A stretch of DNA of 64,000 nt from Cylindrospermum stagnale PCC 7417 (GCF_000317535.1 NC_019757.1:5297501-5361500); one strand, 5' to 3'. Counted from the stretch's first letter, positions 45,502 to 55,118 are shown. Made by a program: numbers and translations. The notes: generated from the letters alone by a model not told the origin.

Positions 45502-46704
45502 GTGAAACTTTGCATTGTTACCCATAAGGTTAGAAAAGGCGATGGACAAGGCCGGGTAAACTATGAGGTTGCTAAGGAAGCAATTCGGCGTGGTCATCAC
45601 TTGACATTATTAGCCAGTGAAGTAGCACCAGAACTAGAAGAAAGTAGCAACGTTAACTGGGTGGAAATTCCCGTTAAAGGATATCCCACAGAATTTATCC
45701 GGAATTTTCTATTTGCGAGAAAAAGTGCAGATTGGTTGCGGCAAAATCGCGATCGCCTAGATTTAGTCAAAACCAACGGAGCAATTACAGCAGCAGGTGC
45801 TGATGTGAATGCAGTGCATTTTGTCCACAGTTCGTGGTGGCGATCGCCTGTACATATATCTCGCAACCGCCGGGATGCTTACGGCCTATACCAGTGGCTG
45901 TTTACTGCTGCAAATGCCCGTTGGGAAAAACAAGCTTTCCAAAAAGCGAAAGTTGTCGTCGCCGTATCAGAAAAAGTAGCCCAGGAATTAGTCAGCATCG
46001 GTGTACCCCGTTCGACAATTCGCGTAATTGTGAATGGTGTTGACTTACAAGAATTTGCTCCTGGTGAGGCTGGGCGGCAAAAATTAGGTTTACCCGAAAA
46101 TGTCACTTTGGCACTGTTTGCTGGAGACATCCGCACACCCAGGAAAAACTTAGATACTGTGCTGCAAGCCTTGGTAAAAGTTCCCAATTTACATTTGGCG
46201 GTGGTAGGAAGTACGCAAGGAAGCCCCTTTCCCCAGCTAGCAGCGCAACTAGGCTTAACTGAACGGGTGCATTTTATGGGATATCGCCGTGATATTGCCG
46301 ATATTATGCGGGCGGTTGATTTATTTGTCTTTCCTTCCCGTTACGAAGCTTGTACTCTCGTATTGTTAGAAGCACTTTCTTCCGGACTACCCGTGATTAC
46401 AGCCACCGCGACGGGAGGTGCAGAGTTGGTGACACCAGAATGTGGCATCGTTTTGCCCGACTCAGACGACATTGCAGCATTGGCCTCCGCGTTGTTGTCT
46501 TTGGTAAATGAACCTTCAAGAATGCAGCGGATGGGTGCAGCAGCTCGTACTGTGGCTGAACAACATAGCTGGATAACTATGGCGCAAACATATCTGGATC
46601 TATTTGAGGAGTTAATTCAGAATGAGGAATACAGTTCTCATCCCAACCTATCGCCGTCCGCTAGATTTATCACGCTGCCTTTTAGCGCTACAAAAGCAAA
46701 CTAA
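45502..46704 (+). CDS. Family 4 glycosyltransferase
   Basis: 400 residues from GTG 45502, preceded by GGAGG. Acceptor half: LCIVTHKVRKGDGQGRVNYEVAKEAIRRGH. Donor half: LALFAGDIRTPRKNLDTVLQALVKV, LHLAVVGSTQGSPFPQLAAQLGLTERVHFMG and the E-x7-E motif in PSRYEACTLVLLEALSSGLPVITATATGGAELV. The natural end appears to be near YLDLFEELIQ; the last 27 residues are read from DNA that also encodes the start of the next gene in another frame. That 83-bp overlap is much longer than the 4-bp ATGA expected here and suggests a recent single-base indel near the stop. Confidence 0.9.
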   Translation: MKLCIVTHKVRKGDGQGRVNYEVAKEAIRRGHHLTLLASEVAPELEESSNVNWVEIPVKGYPTEFIRNFLFARKSADWLRQNRDRLDLVKTNGAITAAGADVNAVHFVHSSWWRSPVHISRNRRDAYGLYQWLFTAANARWEKQAFQKAKVVVAVSEKVAQELVSIGVPRSTIRVIVNGVDLQEFAPGEAGRQKLGLPENVTLALFAGDIRTPRKNLDTVLQALVKVPNLHLAVVGSTQGSPFPQLAAQLGLTERVHFMGYRRDIADIMRAVDLFVFPSRYEACTLVLLEALSSGLPVITATATGGAELVTPECGIVLPDSDDIAALASALLSLVNEPSRMQRMGAAARTVAEQHSWITMAQTYLDLFEELIQNEEYSSHPNLSPSARFITLPFSATKAN

Positions 46705-47557
46705 ACCGGTTTCACAAGCGATCGCCATTGTCCGCGACACAGACACAGAAACTTGGCAATTCCTCTCCCAATTCACGAACCACAACCTACCCTTGCAAAT
46801 TGTCACAGTCACACAGTCAGGGGTAGTAGCAGCTCTCAACGCCGGACTGGCATCTGTCGAGGGAGATATTATTTCCATTACTGATGATGATGCTGCACCC
46901 CATCCTGATTGGTTAGAGAAAATTACCGCTCACTTTACCGCAGATAGTTGCATTGGCGCTGTTGGCGGGCGTGATTGGATACACCACGACAGCAAACTAG
47001 AAGACGACTCCCGCCCAGTAGTTGGTCGGTTACAGTGGTTTGGGCGTGTAATTGGCAATCATCACTTGGGTGTTGGTGTCCCCCGTGAAGTCGATGTTCT
47101 CAAAGGTGTGAACATGAGTTTTCGCCAAAAAGCTATTGAAACATTACGCTTTGATCAGCGAATGCGCGGTACAGGGGCCCAGGTACACTTTGAAATGGCA
47201 TTCACCCTCACCCTAAAACGGGCTGGTTGGAAGATTATTTATGATCCTAGCGTTGCCGTAGATCACTATCCAGCACAACGTTTTGATGAAGATCAGCGCC
47301 AAAACTTTAATGAAATTGCCTTAATTAATTTAGTTCATAATGAAACCCTAGTTTTACTAGAGCATTTGCCCCCTATCCGTCGGGTTGTCTTTTTGATCTG
47401 GGCATTATTAGTAGGCACTAGAGATAGTTTAGGCTTAATACAATGGCTGAGATTTTTCCCCAGTCAAAAACAACTTGTGGGCAAAAAGCTGCTAGCGTCT
47501 TGGCGTGGGCGTTGGCAAGGATGGCAGACATATCAGGAACTGGGGACTGGGGATTAG
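46622..47557 (+). CDS. Family 2 glycosyltransferase
   Basis: 311 residues from ATG 46622, inside the end of the preceding gene. GT-A motifs: NTVLIPTYRRPLDLSRCLLAL, the DXD-like ITDDDAAPHPDWLEKI, and the acceptor-side EVDVLKGVNMSFRQKAI ... GTGAQVHFEMAFTLTLKRAGWKIIYDPSVAVDHYPAQRFDE, typical of rhamnosyl- or galactofuranosyl-type GT2 enzymes. A hydrophobic stretch (RVVFLIWALLVGTRDSLGL) near 255-273 may associate it with the membrane. The last residues (ELGTGD plus stop) are read from the GGGGACT/GGGGATT heptamers that follow, so the C-terminus is made by repeat DNA. As I recall, this corresponds to alr2840. Confidence 0.9.
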   Translation: MRNTVLIPTYRRPLDLSRCLLALQKQTKPVSQAIAIVRDTDTETWQFLSQFTNHNLPLQIVTVTQSGVVAALNAGLASVEGDIISITDDDAAPHPDWLEKITAHFTADSCIGAVGGRDWIHHDSKLEDDSRPVVGRLQWFGRVIGNHHLGVGVPREVDVLKGVNMSFRQKAIETLRFDQRMRGTGAQVHFEMAFTLTLKRAGWKIIYDPSVAVDHYPAQRFDEDQRQNFNEIALINLVHNETLVLLEHLPPIRRVVFLIWALLVGTRDSLGLIQWLRFFPSQKQLVGKKLLASWRGRWQGWQTYQELGTGD

Positions 47558-47642
47558 GGACTGGGGATTAGGCAATAGGAAAAACTCTTACCAATTACCA
47601 TTACCCATTACCCATTACCCATTACCCATTACCCATTACCTA
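47534..47642. repeat. Two adjoining heptamer arrays
   Basis: 47534-47567 is GGGGACT/GGGGATT-like units that overlap the 3' end of the GT2 gene; 47588-47642 is about seven CATTACC units. The next gene starts 8 bp further on. Confidence 0.8.
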
Positions 47643-47649
47643 ATACAAA

Positions 47650-49083
47650 GTGATTTCCAAACAGATACTTTTCAATAGTTATTTAAAAGAAAACTTTTCC
47701 CCCAAAGAGCGATCGCCACAAGCTTGGACGGTAATTCTGGGCTTCGCCTTATTGACAACAGTTTGCTATTTTGCCGGTGCTGCTGCCATGATGCGCCTAG
47801 TGTTTCCGGTAACATGTTTGGTGGTAGCCTTATTTTTATACTTGCGGCATCCCATTCTCTACATCGGTTTTACCTGGTGGATTTGGTTTCTCACACCCTT
47901 AATTGCTCGCTTAGTTGACTATCGAGTTGGTTGGGACCCCACCCGGCAAATCCTTATAGCACCCTATCTAGTGGTGCTTGTCACCATAATAACTTTCTTC
48001 CGACATCTTCCTGGCGCTTATCGCCAAGGCGGCTTACCTTTTATTTTGGGTTTTGTCGGCGTGTTCTATGGTTTTCTCGTAGGACTGATTCATAACTCAC
48101 CGATTCCTGTAGCAAGGGGTCTGCTAGACTGGCTCAGTCCAATTATCTTCGGTTTTCACCTATTTATGAACTGGCGAGATTATCCCAGTTATCGCCAGCA
48201 TATTCAGCGCGTATTTCTCTGGGGTGTGTTAATCATTGGAGCTTACGGTATCTATCAATTTGTGGTGGCGCCAGAGTGGGACAGGTACTGGCTGATTGAA
48301 TCAAAACTGTATAGCAGTTCGGGAGATCCTGTTCCTTTTGGCATGCGTGTGTGGAGTACACTGCACTCAGTTGGACCATTTGGTGCGGTGATGCAAACTG
48401 GTTTGCTGCTGTTATTTACCAGTTCAGGAAAATTAATTTTTCCTGCCTCGGCCGTTGGTTACTTATCATTTTTGTTGGCGCAAGTCCGTACTAACTGGGG
48501 AGGCTGGTTATTAGGGATAATTATGATTATGGGTTCAGCTAAAGCCAGGGTACAAATGCGCTTAATTACCATAATCTTGGTGATGGCAATGTGTGTTGTG
48601 CCATTGGTAACTATCGAGCCAATTTCTAAGGTTGTTACTGCTCGATTAGAAAGTTTTTCCAATCTGCAAGAAGATACCAGTTTTAGAGATAGATCGGGAA
48701 GCTATGACAGAAACCTTGGGTTAGCCCTCTCTAGTGGTTTGGGTAATGGGTTAGGAAATACCTGGAAGGTGAATGAAAAAACAGGTCAAATAGAAGTTTT
48801 TGTCATTGACAGCGGTATTTTAGATACGTTTTTCACCCTGGGCTGGTTTGGTGCCATTCCTTATATGGGTGCGCTCATTTTGATGATTTTCAGCGTTACC
48901 AATTATGCTGAATCTCGCTTTGATAGTTTTATGAGTGCTGCCCGCGCCATTGCCATCAGTTCTTGTGCACAGCTAATTATCAGTAGCGGGATGCTGAGTG
49001 TTTCAGGCATGATTCTTTGGGGATTTTTTGCTATGGCTATGGCAGCACATAAGTACTACCAACATCAAGGAATCAAGGTTTAG
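47650..49083 (+). CDS. Wzy/WaaL-type polysaccharide polymerase or ligase
   Basis: 477 residues, starting at GTG 47650. At least ten hydrophobic spans can be marked (e.g. AWTVILGFALLTTVCYFAGAA, ILYIGFTWWIWFLTPLIA, IVTIITFFRHL, FILGFVGVFYGFLVGLIHN, LLTFFTLGWFGAIPYMGALILMIF). A large external loop of about 80 residues lies near 330-400 (ESFSNLQEDTSFRDRSGSYDRNLGLALSSGLGNGLG), the usual place for the active loop of O-antigen polymerases and ligases. It would join exported units into the mature envelope polysaccharide and is the last gene of the island (alr2841 equivalent, from memory). Confidence 0.85.
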   Translation: MISKQILFNSYLKENFSPKERSPQAWTVILGFALLTTVCYFAGAAAMMRLVFPVTCLVVALFLYLRHPILYIGFTWWIWFLTPLIARLVDYRVGWDPTRQILIAPYLVVLVTIITFFRHLPGAYRQGGLPFILGFVGVFYGFLVGLIHNSPIPVARGLLDWLSPIIFGFHLFMNWRDYPSYRQHIQRVFLWGVLIIGAYGIYQFVVAPEWDRYWLIESKLYSSSGDPVPFGMRVWSTLHSVGPFGAVMQTGLLLLFTSSGKLIFPASAVGYLSFLLAQVRTNWGGWLLGIIMIMGSAKARVQMRLITIILVMAMCVVPLVTIEPISKVVTARLESFSNLQEDTSFRDRSGSYDRNLGLALSSGLGNGLGNTWKVNEKTGQIEVFVIDSGILDTFFTLGWFGAIPYMGALILMIFSVTNYAESRFDSFMSAARAIAISSCAQLIISSGMLSVSGMILWGFFAMAMAAHKYYQHQGIKV

Positions 49084-49108
49084 GCGGAGAGAATTTCAGG
49101 TCTATGTT

Positions 49109-49335
49109 TCATTCACCTGAAATTTGTTCTCGCGCTACCCTCTTTGTCACTTCCAAAAACTCGCGCAAAATTACAGATGAATCATCGCGCCGCCAAACCA
49201 TAGCTAGTTGCTCCCATTAAGTTTTGTCCCTGAATGGTTCTGTAGACAACTCCCTTGCACCGTAGATTTTGGGCATTGGCGGGAAATAAGGTCACCCCAA
49301 CTCCGCCGGCAACTAAGCTGAGTACAGTTGATCGC
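49109..49335 (-). pseudogene. 3' remnant of a LysR-type regulator gene
   Basis: Reading the minus strand, 49330-49210 gives TVLSLVAGGVGVTLFPANAQ, then QNLRCKGVVYRTIQGQN, and after a frame change 49200-49109 gives MVWRRDDSSVILREFLEVTKRV to a stop. Together these are the end of the effector-binding domain of a LysR regulator (VxxGxGVxLxPxS...G V V Y R P L). There is no N-terminal part, and the frameshift shows that it is dead. The rest of 49084-49493 has no gene; the aspartoacylase promoter should lie near 49400. Confidence 0.7.
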
Positions 49336-49493
49336 CGATCACTTTTGACTAAATTAAATTTATTTCACGGATCACATACTGGTGATAACGTCCTTAAATA
49401 CAGAAACACAGGTTTTCAAAATCTGTGCATTTCTGTATTACTGTCATCATGGTTCCGTTTTTCTTGTAAGGTTTTTTTATACATGAGGTTATT

Positions 49494-50375
49494 ATGAATC
49501 AAATCAACCGGGTGGCAATTGTTGGAGGAAGCCACGGCAATGAGTTAATAGGGGTATACCTAGTCAAAAAGTTTCAGCAGGATAGCAATTTAATCAACAG
49601 ATCAAGTTTTGAAACTTTGGCATTACTCGGCAATCCCAAAGCCATTGCAGAAGGCAGACGGTACATTGACAAAGATTTAAATCGTTGCTTCCACAATCAA
49701 GGCTTGCCAAATCCCACACTTTCAAGTTACGAAGATTTGCGGGCACAAGAAATTCAACAGATTCTACAACCGCCAAATCAACCTATCGTGGATGCAATTA
49801 TTGATTTGCACACCACGACCGCCAACATGGGGTTAACTCTCATCCTCGGTGATATGCATCCTTTCTTATTACGGTTAGCAGCTTATCTCAGTTCGATAAA
49901 TCCTTTAGTCAAGGTCTGTAGTCATCAACAAGCCAGAGGAAGTGGTTATCTCCGTTCCATCTGCGAATTTGGTTTAGTTATCGAAGTTGGTGCTGTGGCA
50001 CAGGGTATTTTAAACGCCGAATTGTTCCAACAAACAGAGCAGCTTGTTTATGCTGTTTTGGACTATTTTGAAGACTATAACCAAGGTAAAACGCTCCAGA
50101 CAAACAATACACTGACACTCTATGAAGCTCTTAGTGTTGTCGATTATCCCAGAAATGAAGAGGGTGAGATTCAAGCTATGATCCATCCCCAGCTTCAGTT
50201 TAGAGATTATGAACCGCTGAATCTAGGTGATCCAATATTTGTCACTTTTGAAGGCCAAGAAATTTTCTACGAGGGAGCATCTACTGTTTATCCTGTCTTC
50301 ATTAATGAAGCAGCTTACTACGAGAAAGGAATTGCTATGCATCTGACCCAAAAGCAATTGATTAATAACTTATAA
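49494..50375 (+). CDS. Aspartoacylase/AstE-family zinc hydrolase
   Basis: 293 residues, full length. The zinc-binding motif [10 protein letters not shown] (H14, E17) is near the start, the DLNRCF segment gives substrate-binding Asp/Asn/Arg, and [17 protein letters not shown] carries the third zinc ligand. [14 protein letters not shown] provides the catalytic Glu. Aspartoacylases deacylate N-acyl-aspartate; microbial members of this short type have unproven substrates, and related cyanobacterial proteins are usually annotated as probable aspartoacylase. It is a single gene with no operon partner. An ATG with GAGGTT upstream supports the start. Confidence 0.92.
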   Translation: MNQINRVAIVGGSHGNELIGVYLVKKFQQDSNLINRSSFETLALLGNPKAIAEGRRYIDKDLNRCFHNQGLPNPTLSSYEDLRAQEIQQILQPPNQPIVDAIIDLHTTTANMGLTLILGDMHPFLLRLAAYLSSINPLVKVCSHQQARGSGYLRSICEFGLVIEVGAVAQGILNAELFQQTEQLVYAVLDYFEDYNQGKTLQTNNTLTLYEALSVVDYPRNEEGEIQAMIHPQLQFRDYEPLNLGDPIFVTFEGQEIFYEGASTVYPVFINEAAYYEKGIAMHLTQKQLINNL

Positions 50376-50842
50376 CTTTCGCTTACAGACGTGAACCCCT
50401 TAACTTTGCCTAGGGCAATTCATGAATTACCCCATATATAGGAATCCGATTTGATTCCTGTATCCCTCACGGGAGGCGTAGCCATAATTATTTGTGTAGG
50501 CAGGGAACTCTAAATTTACCCCGCTGGCAAGAGGCAAGAGGCAATAAAATTTTTCACGAATGATTTAGGAGTGCTGTAGTAGGATACGCCAGTTTTAGAT
50601 AGACATCTCCAAAAATTAAATATGCCTCAGCCAGAACCCTTGTAGAGACGTTCTATGGAACGTCTCTACAATCTTTCTCCGAGGCAAATACTTAGAACCA
50701 CAGATAAATCAAGACATCTGCATCTAGATTTATCTATGGTTTGATTTTCAGAAAATTTACCAAGCTCCTTTGGGGCGGGTGTAAAGAGGAGAGGACTTGT
50801 CCCCCTGGTAGAAAGCTGCTGATAATTGCAATGTCACGATAC
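50376..50842. other. Non-coding gap with dispersed palindrome
   Basis: No gene. It contains the palindromic repeat at 50641-50670 and fragments such as CACGGGAGGCGTAGCC (about 50468-50483) that look like general cyanobacterial interspersed repeats. Confidence 0.5.
50641..50670. repeat. Interspersed palindrome TGTAGAGACGTT type, copy 1
   Basis: TGTAGAGACGTTC (50641-50653), TATG, then the exact reverse complement (50658-50670). The same outer arms recur at 56665-56694 with a different centre, so it is a family of mobile or REP-like palindromes. Confidence 0.85.
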
Positions 50843-53020
50843 TCAACTTAGTCGCAGACGGTACATAATCACCTTTCCTTTCCAATTTTCTTCGACAAAT
50901 ACCAGATACTCACCATTGGCACGACGAAAAGCGCGGATACCGTAGGGAATATCAATCCAGCCGCTTTCCCCACCAACTTCTGGCCCTGGTTTTAACTGTT
51001 TTACGGCAGCTCCCGTTTTGGCGTTGTAAACATATACTTGTGCGGTTTTCATGGTCACAGCGAACAGATAATCCCCAGCCACACTCATGGCAGAAGTAGC
51101 CACTTCACGCTTGCCTGTAGTGTCGTAAGGAACCACAACCCGCCAGCGTGGAGTGCGTGAGCCTTTACTCCAATTGTCAAAGCGGATAATTTCCGATCCC
51201 ACAACTTTGGTATCGTCGCCAAATGCCGGATGATCGACAGTAAAACCCGACAAATACATCGTATCTGTTTTGGGGAAATACTCGATTCGCCGTAGATCAG
51301 TAAACATCTTTGGCGTCTTTTGCTTTTGCATTGAACTATAGGTATAGATGGGGTTACCCTTGGCATCTAGTCCCTGTAAAGGATAGTGCCGGATACCAAC
51401 GCCATCTTGAGTTCGCAAAGTTTTCCAAACATCTCCTTTGCTGTCTACCCACCAACCCCCCAAGTAGGGGTAATCTTGGCTGCTATCATACTCATTTTTG
51501 TCAAAAGCGCCATTGCCGTTAATATCCCGCCAAATCCATTCCCCTTTTGCTGGCTGATAATTTGGCCAATTACCGGCAAGGGATTTTTTATTTCCACCAT
51601 TAGTCCCCACAAACATCCCAGCAGGAATAGCAATTTTGCCATCCGTAGCCGAATTGAAACGATAAATTTGCAGAAAGCTGGCATACATATCTGTAAGGAA
51701 CAAAAAAGGCTTACCTTGAATGCGGCGAACAAAGGTGGCATCTGGCGATGTGTGCAGGCGCGGATCTTGGGGATATTTGAAAGCGTTGATAGTGTAGCCT
51801 TGATAAGTCCACTGTTGACCGGCAGGCTGACTGTATTTCATCAAGTATTGTTCTTGTTTGGTGAATAAGTCTAAGCCATCAGTTTGAGGATCAGCATCAG
51901 CGTTATCGACAAAGATCAATCCCAGCAATCGCCACTGCTGTTTTCCTGATGGCGAAAACTTCCTTAAATCCGTCCCTGATTTGTTGAAACCATTACTATT
52001 GATATAGATATTGCCAGCAGCATCTGTGCCTACTCCCGTAATCCCGTAAAGTTTTAAATCTTGGACTTCACCAGGCACACCTGCATAAATACCGCCCTTG
52101 GTGCCGAAAGTGCCCACCTGCCGAAGCTGGCTTTTGATGTTGTAAATCAGCACTTGCTGACGCGGCCCATTTTCTGCCAATAACAGTCGGCCTTGATGAT
52201 CAATTGCGATCGCAGTTGGTTCAACAATATCTGTAATCTGTTGGGGTAATTTTTTCCCCGTCTGGGAATAATGCCCAATCTTGGCAGCATTACTCCCACT
52301 TTTGCCGTGAATAATCCACAGATTTCCTTGTAAATCAACAGTTATTGCCCCCGGGCTGACAACGGCAAAGCTGTCTAGTTCCTGCATTGTGTCGGTATTA
52401 TAGACCCGAATCCGGTTGGCAGCAGCATTACTCACATACAACTTATTCCCCGCAGTTGCCAAGCCGGTAACTTCATTTTTATTACTAGTAATCAACATAC
52501 TTTTATCCCAGCCACGCCCTCCAGGAAATGGTGCCGGTTTTCCAGATAAGTCATAGCGTCTGACACAGTACCAAGTTGTCTTCTCTGGGGGATAGTCCTT
52601 TTCTGTTTTGCCGATCGCACCCTGAACTATAGCAATGTAAATGTATTTACTATTTGCTGTCACCGCCTTACCGCCGCCGCGACTCCAGCCATGAGTATCC
52701 TCAAGGACAGCAATCACCTTGCCATCTTGATATATTCCTGCCTCTGTTCCGGCTTCATCCCAGTGGCTGTTAGTATAAACTGTGCCATTGGCAGCAACAT
52801 ACATCGCCTCTATATTGTTTTGTACCCGCAGTTTCCCTTTGCCAACAGTATTACCAATCCATGAAGTTTGATATGTGTATGCAGGTGTTCCCGTAGTCGC
52901 CCAGTCCGTTGCCATGCCGAGACAAGTAATAATTAACCCGACAGTCAAACTAAGTAAAATGTTGAAAGTTTTTCTCTTTCCTAAACGTCTAACTTGAGAT
53001 AGCAATAATCTATTTTTCAT
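50843..53020 (-). CDS. Large exported NHL/propeller-like protein
   Basis: 725 residues from ATG 53020, chosen because it places the signal segment (RRLGKRKTFNILLSLTVGLIITCLGMATDW, about 10-40) at the N-terminus; an in-frame upstream start at 53059 is less likely. Repeated strands of NHL/SMP-30-like type run through the protein: YVAANGTVYTNSHWDEAG, VTGLATAGNKLYVSNAAANRIRVYN, GAITVDLQGNLWIIHG, PTAIAIDHQGRLLLAENGPRQQVLIYN, GVGTDAAGNIYINSNGF. These suggest one or two beta-propellers. GNGAFDKNEYDSSQDYPY resembles an EF-hand or dockerin-like calcium loop. The role is unknown; it may act at the envelope. It has no operon partner and a very long AT-rich upstream region. Confidence 0.8.
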   Translation of the reverse strand: MKNRLLLSQVRRLGKRKTFNILLSLTVGLIITCLGMATDWATTGTPAYTYQTSWIGNTVGKGKLRVQNNIEAMYVAANGTVYTNSHWDEAGTEAGIYQDGKVIAVLEDTHGWSRGGGKAVTANSKYIYIAIVQGAIGKTEKDYPPEKTTWYCVRRYDLSGKPAPFPGGRGWDKSMLITSNKNEVTGLATAGNKLYVSNAAANRIRVYNTDTMQELDSFAVVSPGAITVDLQGNLWIIHGKSGSNAAKIGHYSQTGKKLPQQITDIVEPTAIAIDHQGRLLLAENGPRQQVLIYNIKSQLRQVGTFGTKGGIYAGVPGEVQDLKLYGITGVGTDAAGNIYINSNGFNKSGTDLRKFSPSGKQQWRLLGLIFVDNADADPQTDGLDLFTKQEQYLMKYSQPAGQQWTYQGYTINAFKYPQDPRLHTSPDATFVRRIQGKPFLFLTDMYASFLQIYRFNSATDGKIAIPAGMFVGTNGGNKKSLAGNWPNYQPAKGEWIWRDINGNGAFDKNEYDSSQDYPYLGGWWVDSKGDVWKTLRTQDGVGIRHYPLQGLDAKGNPIYTYSSMQKQKTPKMFTDLRRIEYFPKTDTMYLSGFTVDHPAFGDDTKVVGSEIIRFDNWSKGSRTPRWRVVVPYDTTGKREVATSAMSVAGDYLFAVTMKTAQVYVYNAKTGAAVKQLKPGPEVGGESGWIDIPYGIRAFRRANGEYLVFVEENWKGKVIMYRLRLS

Positions 53021-53894
53021 CCAGATTTTGAAAATTGTGATTTTTGTTCGCTCCATCATTCTTTTGGGTATTCCTAAAAAATATAGGTTTCTTTCAATGG
53101 ATATAGATCACAGCATATTAGTCAGTAATTCCCGGCTAAATATTACTCAGGGACTTTCTGATCACAATGCTTCGCTCTTAACTGTGTGTAATCTGATGAA
53201 CTACATCAGGAAAAATCAATGTCAAAAGTTATATCAAACCGTCAAAACTTAGATGAAGGATATTTTTTTCCGCTGTTTTCTAAATCTCCCACTTAGTTCT
53301 ATCATGTCAGATTTAATTGCGCCAAGCTACTTAAATATAGCTACCTGAAAGTAATAGCATTTAAACCTAATTAGTCTTTCTTCTGTAGGGAAGATATATA
53401 AGCTAACAAAAAGTTTATATTAAAAAACAAATTTATCAAAGCTTTATCAAAAGCATATAAATTTTTAAATTTAATTTAAATGAATTAGATAGCATTTGTT
53501 AGAGGTAAGAAAATGTACTTTTTTCTTTCTTGTTTTTAAAAGTAATTTTTTATACTAAATTAAAATTATCTGGAATTACTTTTAGACAATTGTTCGAGAA
53601 AAATATCTAGTAACAACGTCAGTTAAGTTGTATATACCATTGTTCAGTAAGTATTTTATTTATTAAAAATCAGACATTAATCTGTATTAGCAGCTATTTA
53701 GCTATAATATCCCAAAAACCCGCCTAGCTTTGATTTTTATCCGGATTTGCATATTGATAGACTGAACTTTTAGTAAATTAAAACTTGAGACTTAAATCTG
53801 TATAGAGGATGACTTTAATAATAGAGTGCATGTATAGAATATCAAGAATATAGGTACTAGCAACATCAATTTACTGCTGAAAGCAAAAAAGCGT
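53021..53894. other. Long AT-rich divergent intergenic region
   Basis: About 870 bp between the propeller gene and the next glycosyltransferase. A + strand frame at 53028-53252 is open but overlaps the propeller leader and has no features. 53260-53750 is very AT-rich, with runs of A and T. No clear sites were identified. Confidence 0.5.
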
Positions 53895-55118
53895 TTGAGC
53901 TTGGTGTGGAAGCAAACAGACGCACGCTCAATACATGGAGACATATCGGTGGCAGGCAACAAAGAAATTTTTGGTTCAGCATCCGCGTCTATTCTTACCT
54001 TAGGATTAGGTTGGTTTCCTAAAACCCCTGGAGGATTAGAAAGGTATATTTACGAACTAACTCATAAATTAGCAACCAATCAAGACCAAGTAGAATTATG
54101 TGGAGTTGGTCTACCAGAAGCCGAACCAAATTCACCGATCAAGCTGACTAATTTGGCTTCTCCAAATAGTGGTATTTGCCAAAGGCTATGGTCGATTCGG
54201 ACTAACTTCCAGAAAACAAGAACAGGCAACCCTGATGCAATTAATCTACATTTTGCCTTATATAGTTTTCCTATTCTGGATCTTTTACCCAAGGGAGTAC
54301 CAATTACTTTTAACTTTCATGGCCCATGGGCATCGGAGAGTCAGCAGGAAAGTGTTAATAATAAACTTAGTTTTTTTCTCAAGCGCCGGCTAATAGAACA
54401 AAGCACTTATAATCGCTGCGATCGCTTTATAGTTCTTAGTAAAGCTTTTGGAAATATTTTACATCAAAAATATCAAATTCCCTGGAGCAAAATACAAGTT
54501 ATTCCCGGCGGAGTAGATATTAATCACTTTCAAGCAAATTTATCACGCCAACAAGCTCGTACACAACTAGGCTGGCCTAGCAATCGCCGGATATTATTTA
54601 CATCCCGTCGCTTAGTTCATCGGATGGGAATTGACAAATTATTGCAGGCATTAGCTATAATTAAACCGAGAATTCCTGATGTTTGGCTGGCAATTGCAGG
54701 TCGAGGTCATATCCAAGCTGCACTCCAACAACAAGCTATAGAATTGGGACTAGCAGACAACGTGAAGTTTTTAGGCTTTTTACCTGACGAAGATTTACCT
54801 GTAGCTTATCAAGCCGCTGATTTGACTGTTATGCCTAGTCAATGTTTTGAAGGTTTTGGATTAGTAATTCTAGAATCTCTAGCCTGTGGCACTCCCGTTT
54901 TATGCACTCCAGTGGGGGGAATGCCAGAAATTTTACAAGGATTTTCACCGGATTTAATCACTGATTCGATCACCGCCGCCAGCATTGCCGAAAAATTAGA
55001 ACAAGCGTTGCTAGAAAAAATCGCCATACCTTCACGAGCAGATTGTCGTCAATACACAACTACAAACTACGATTGGACTAAAATTGCCCTGGAAATCCGG
55101 CAAGTTTTATTAGCTTAA
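53895..55118 (+). CDS. Family 4 glycosyltransferase
   Basis: 407 residues from a TTG; GTG 53949 (389 residues) is just before the conserved part and may be the true start. Acceptor half: ILTLGLGWFPKTPGGLERYIYELTHKLA and ITFNFHGPWASESQQ. Donor half: ILFTSRRLVHRMGIDKLLQALAI, VWLAIAGRGHIQAALQQQAIELGLADNVKFLGFLPDEDL and the E-x7-E motif in FEGFGLVILESLACGTPVLCTPVGGMPEIL. It is outside the HEP-like island proper but in the same direction, followed by another GT4 gene, so the two may serve a separate glycan. The sugar is not predictable. Confidence 0.9.
   Translation: MSLVWKQTDARSIHGDISVAGNKEIFGSASASILTLGLGWFPKTPGGLERYIYELTHKLATNQDQVELCGVGLPEAEPNSPIKLTNLASPNSGICQRLWSIRTNFQKTRTGNPDAINLHFALYSFPILDLLPKGVPITFNFHGPWASESQQESVNNKLSFFLKRRLIEQSTYNRCDRFIVLSKAFGNILHQKYQIPWSKIQVIPGGVDINHFQANLSRQQARTQLGWPSNRRILFTSRRLVHRMGIDKLLQALAIIKPRIPDVWLAIAGRGHIQAALQQQAIELGLADNVKFLGFLPDEDLPVAYQAADLTVMPSQCFEGFGLVILESLACGTPVLCTPVGGMPEILQGFSPDLITDSITAASIAEKLEQALLEKIAIPSRADCRQYTTTNYDWTKIALEIRQVLLA

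Noticed and set aside
23012-49083. The cluster as a general O-antigen locus rather than a HEP island
   Set aside because: The presence of hepC followed by hepA, the SAF oxidoreductase and the order of the glycosyltransferases fit the Anabaena HEP arrangement better; still, no alignment was run.
49255-49497. 80-codon + strand ORF upstream of the aspartoacylase gene
   Set aside because: The minus strand of this region reads as a decayed LysR end, so the + strand frame is a shadow.
53028-53252. 74-codon + strand ORF opposite the start of the propeller gene
   Set aside because: Overlaps the leader of the real gene and shows no features.
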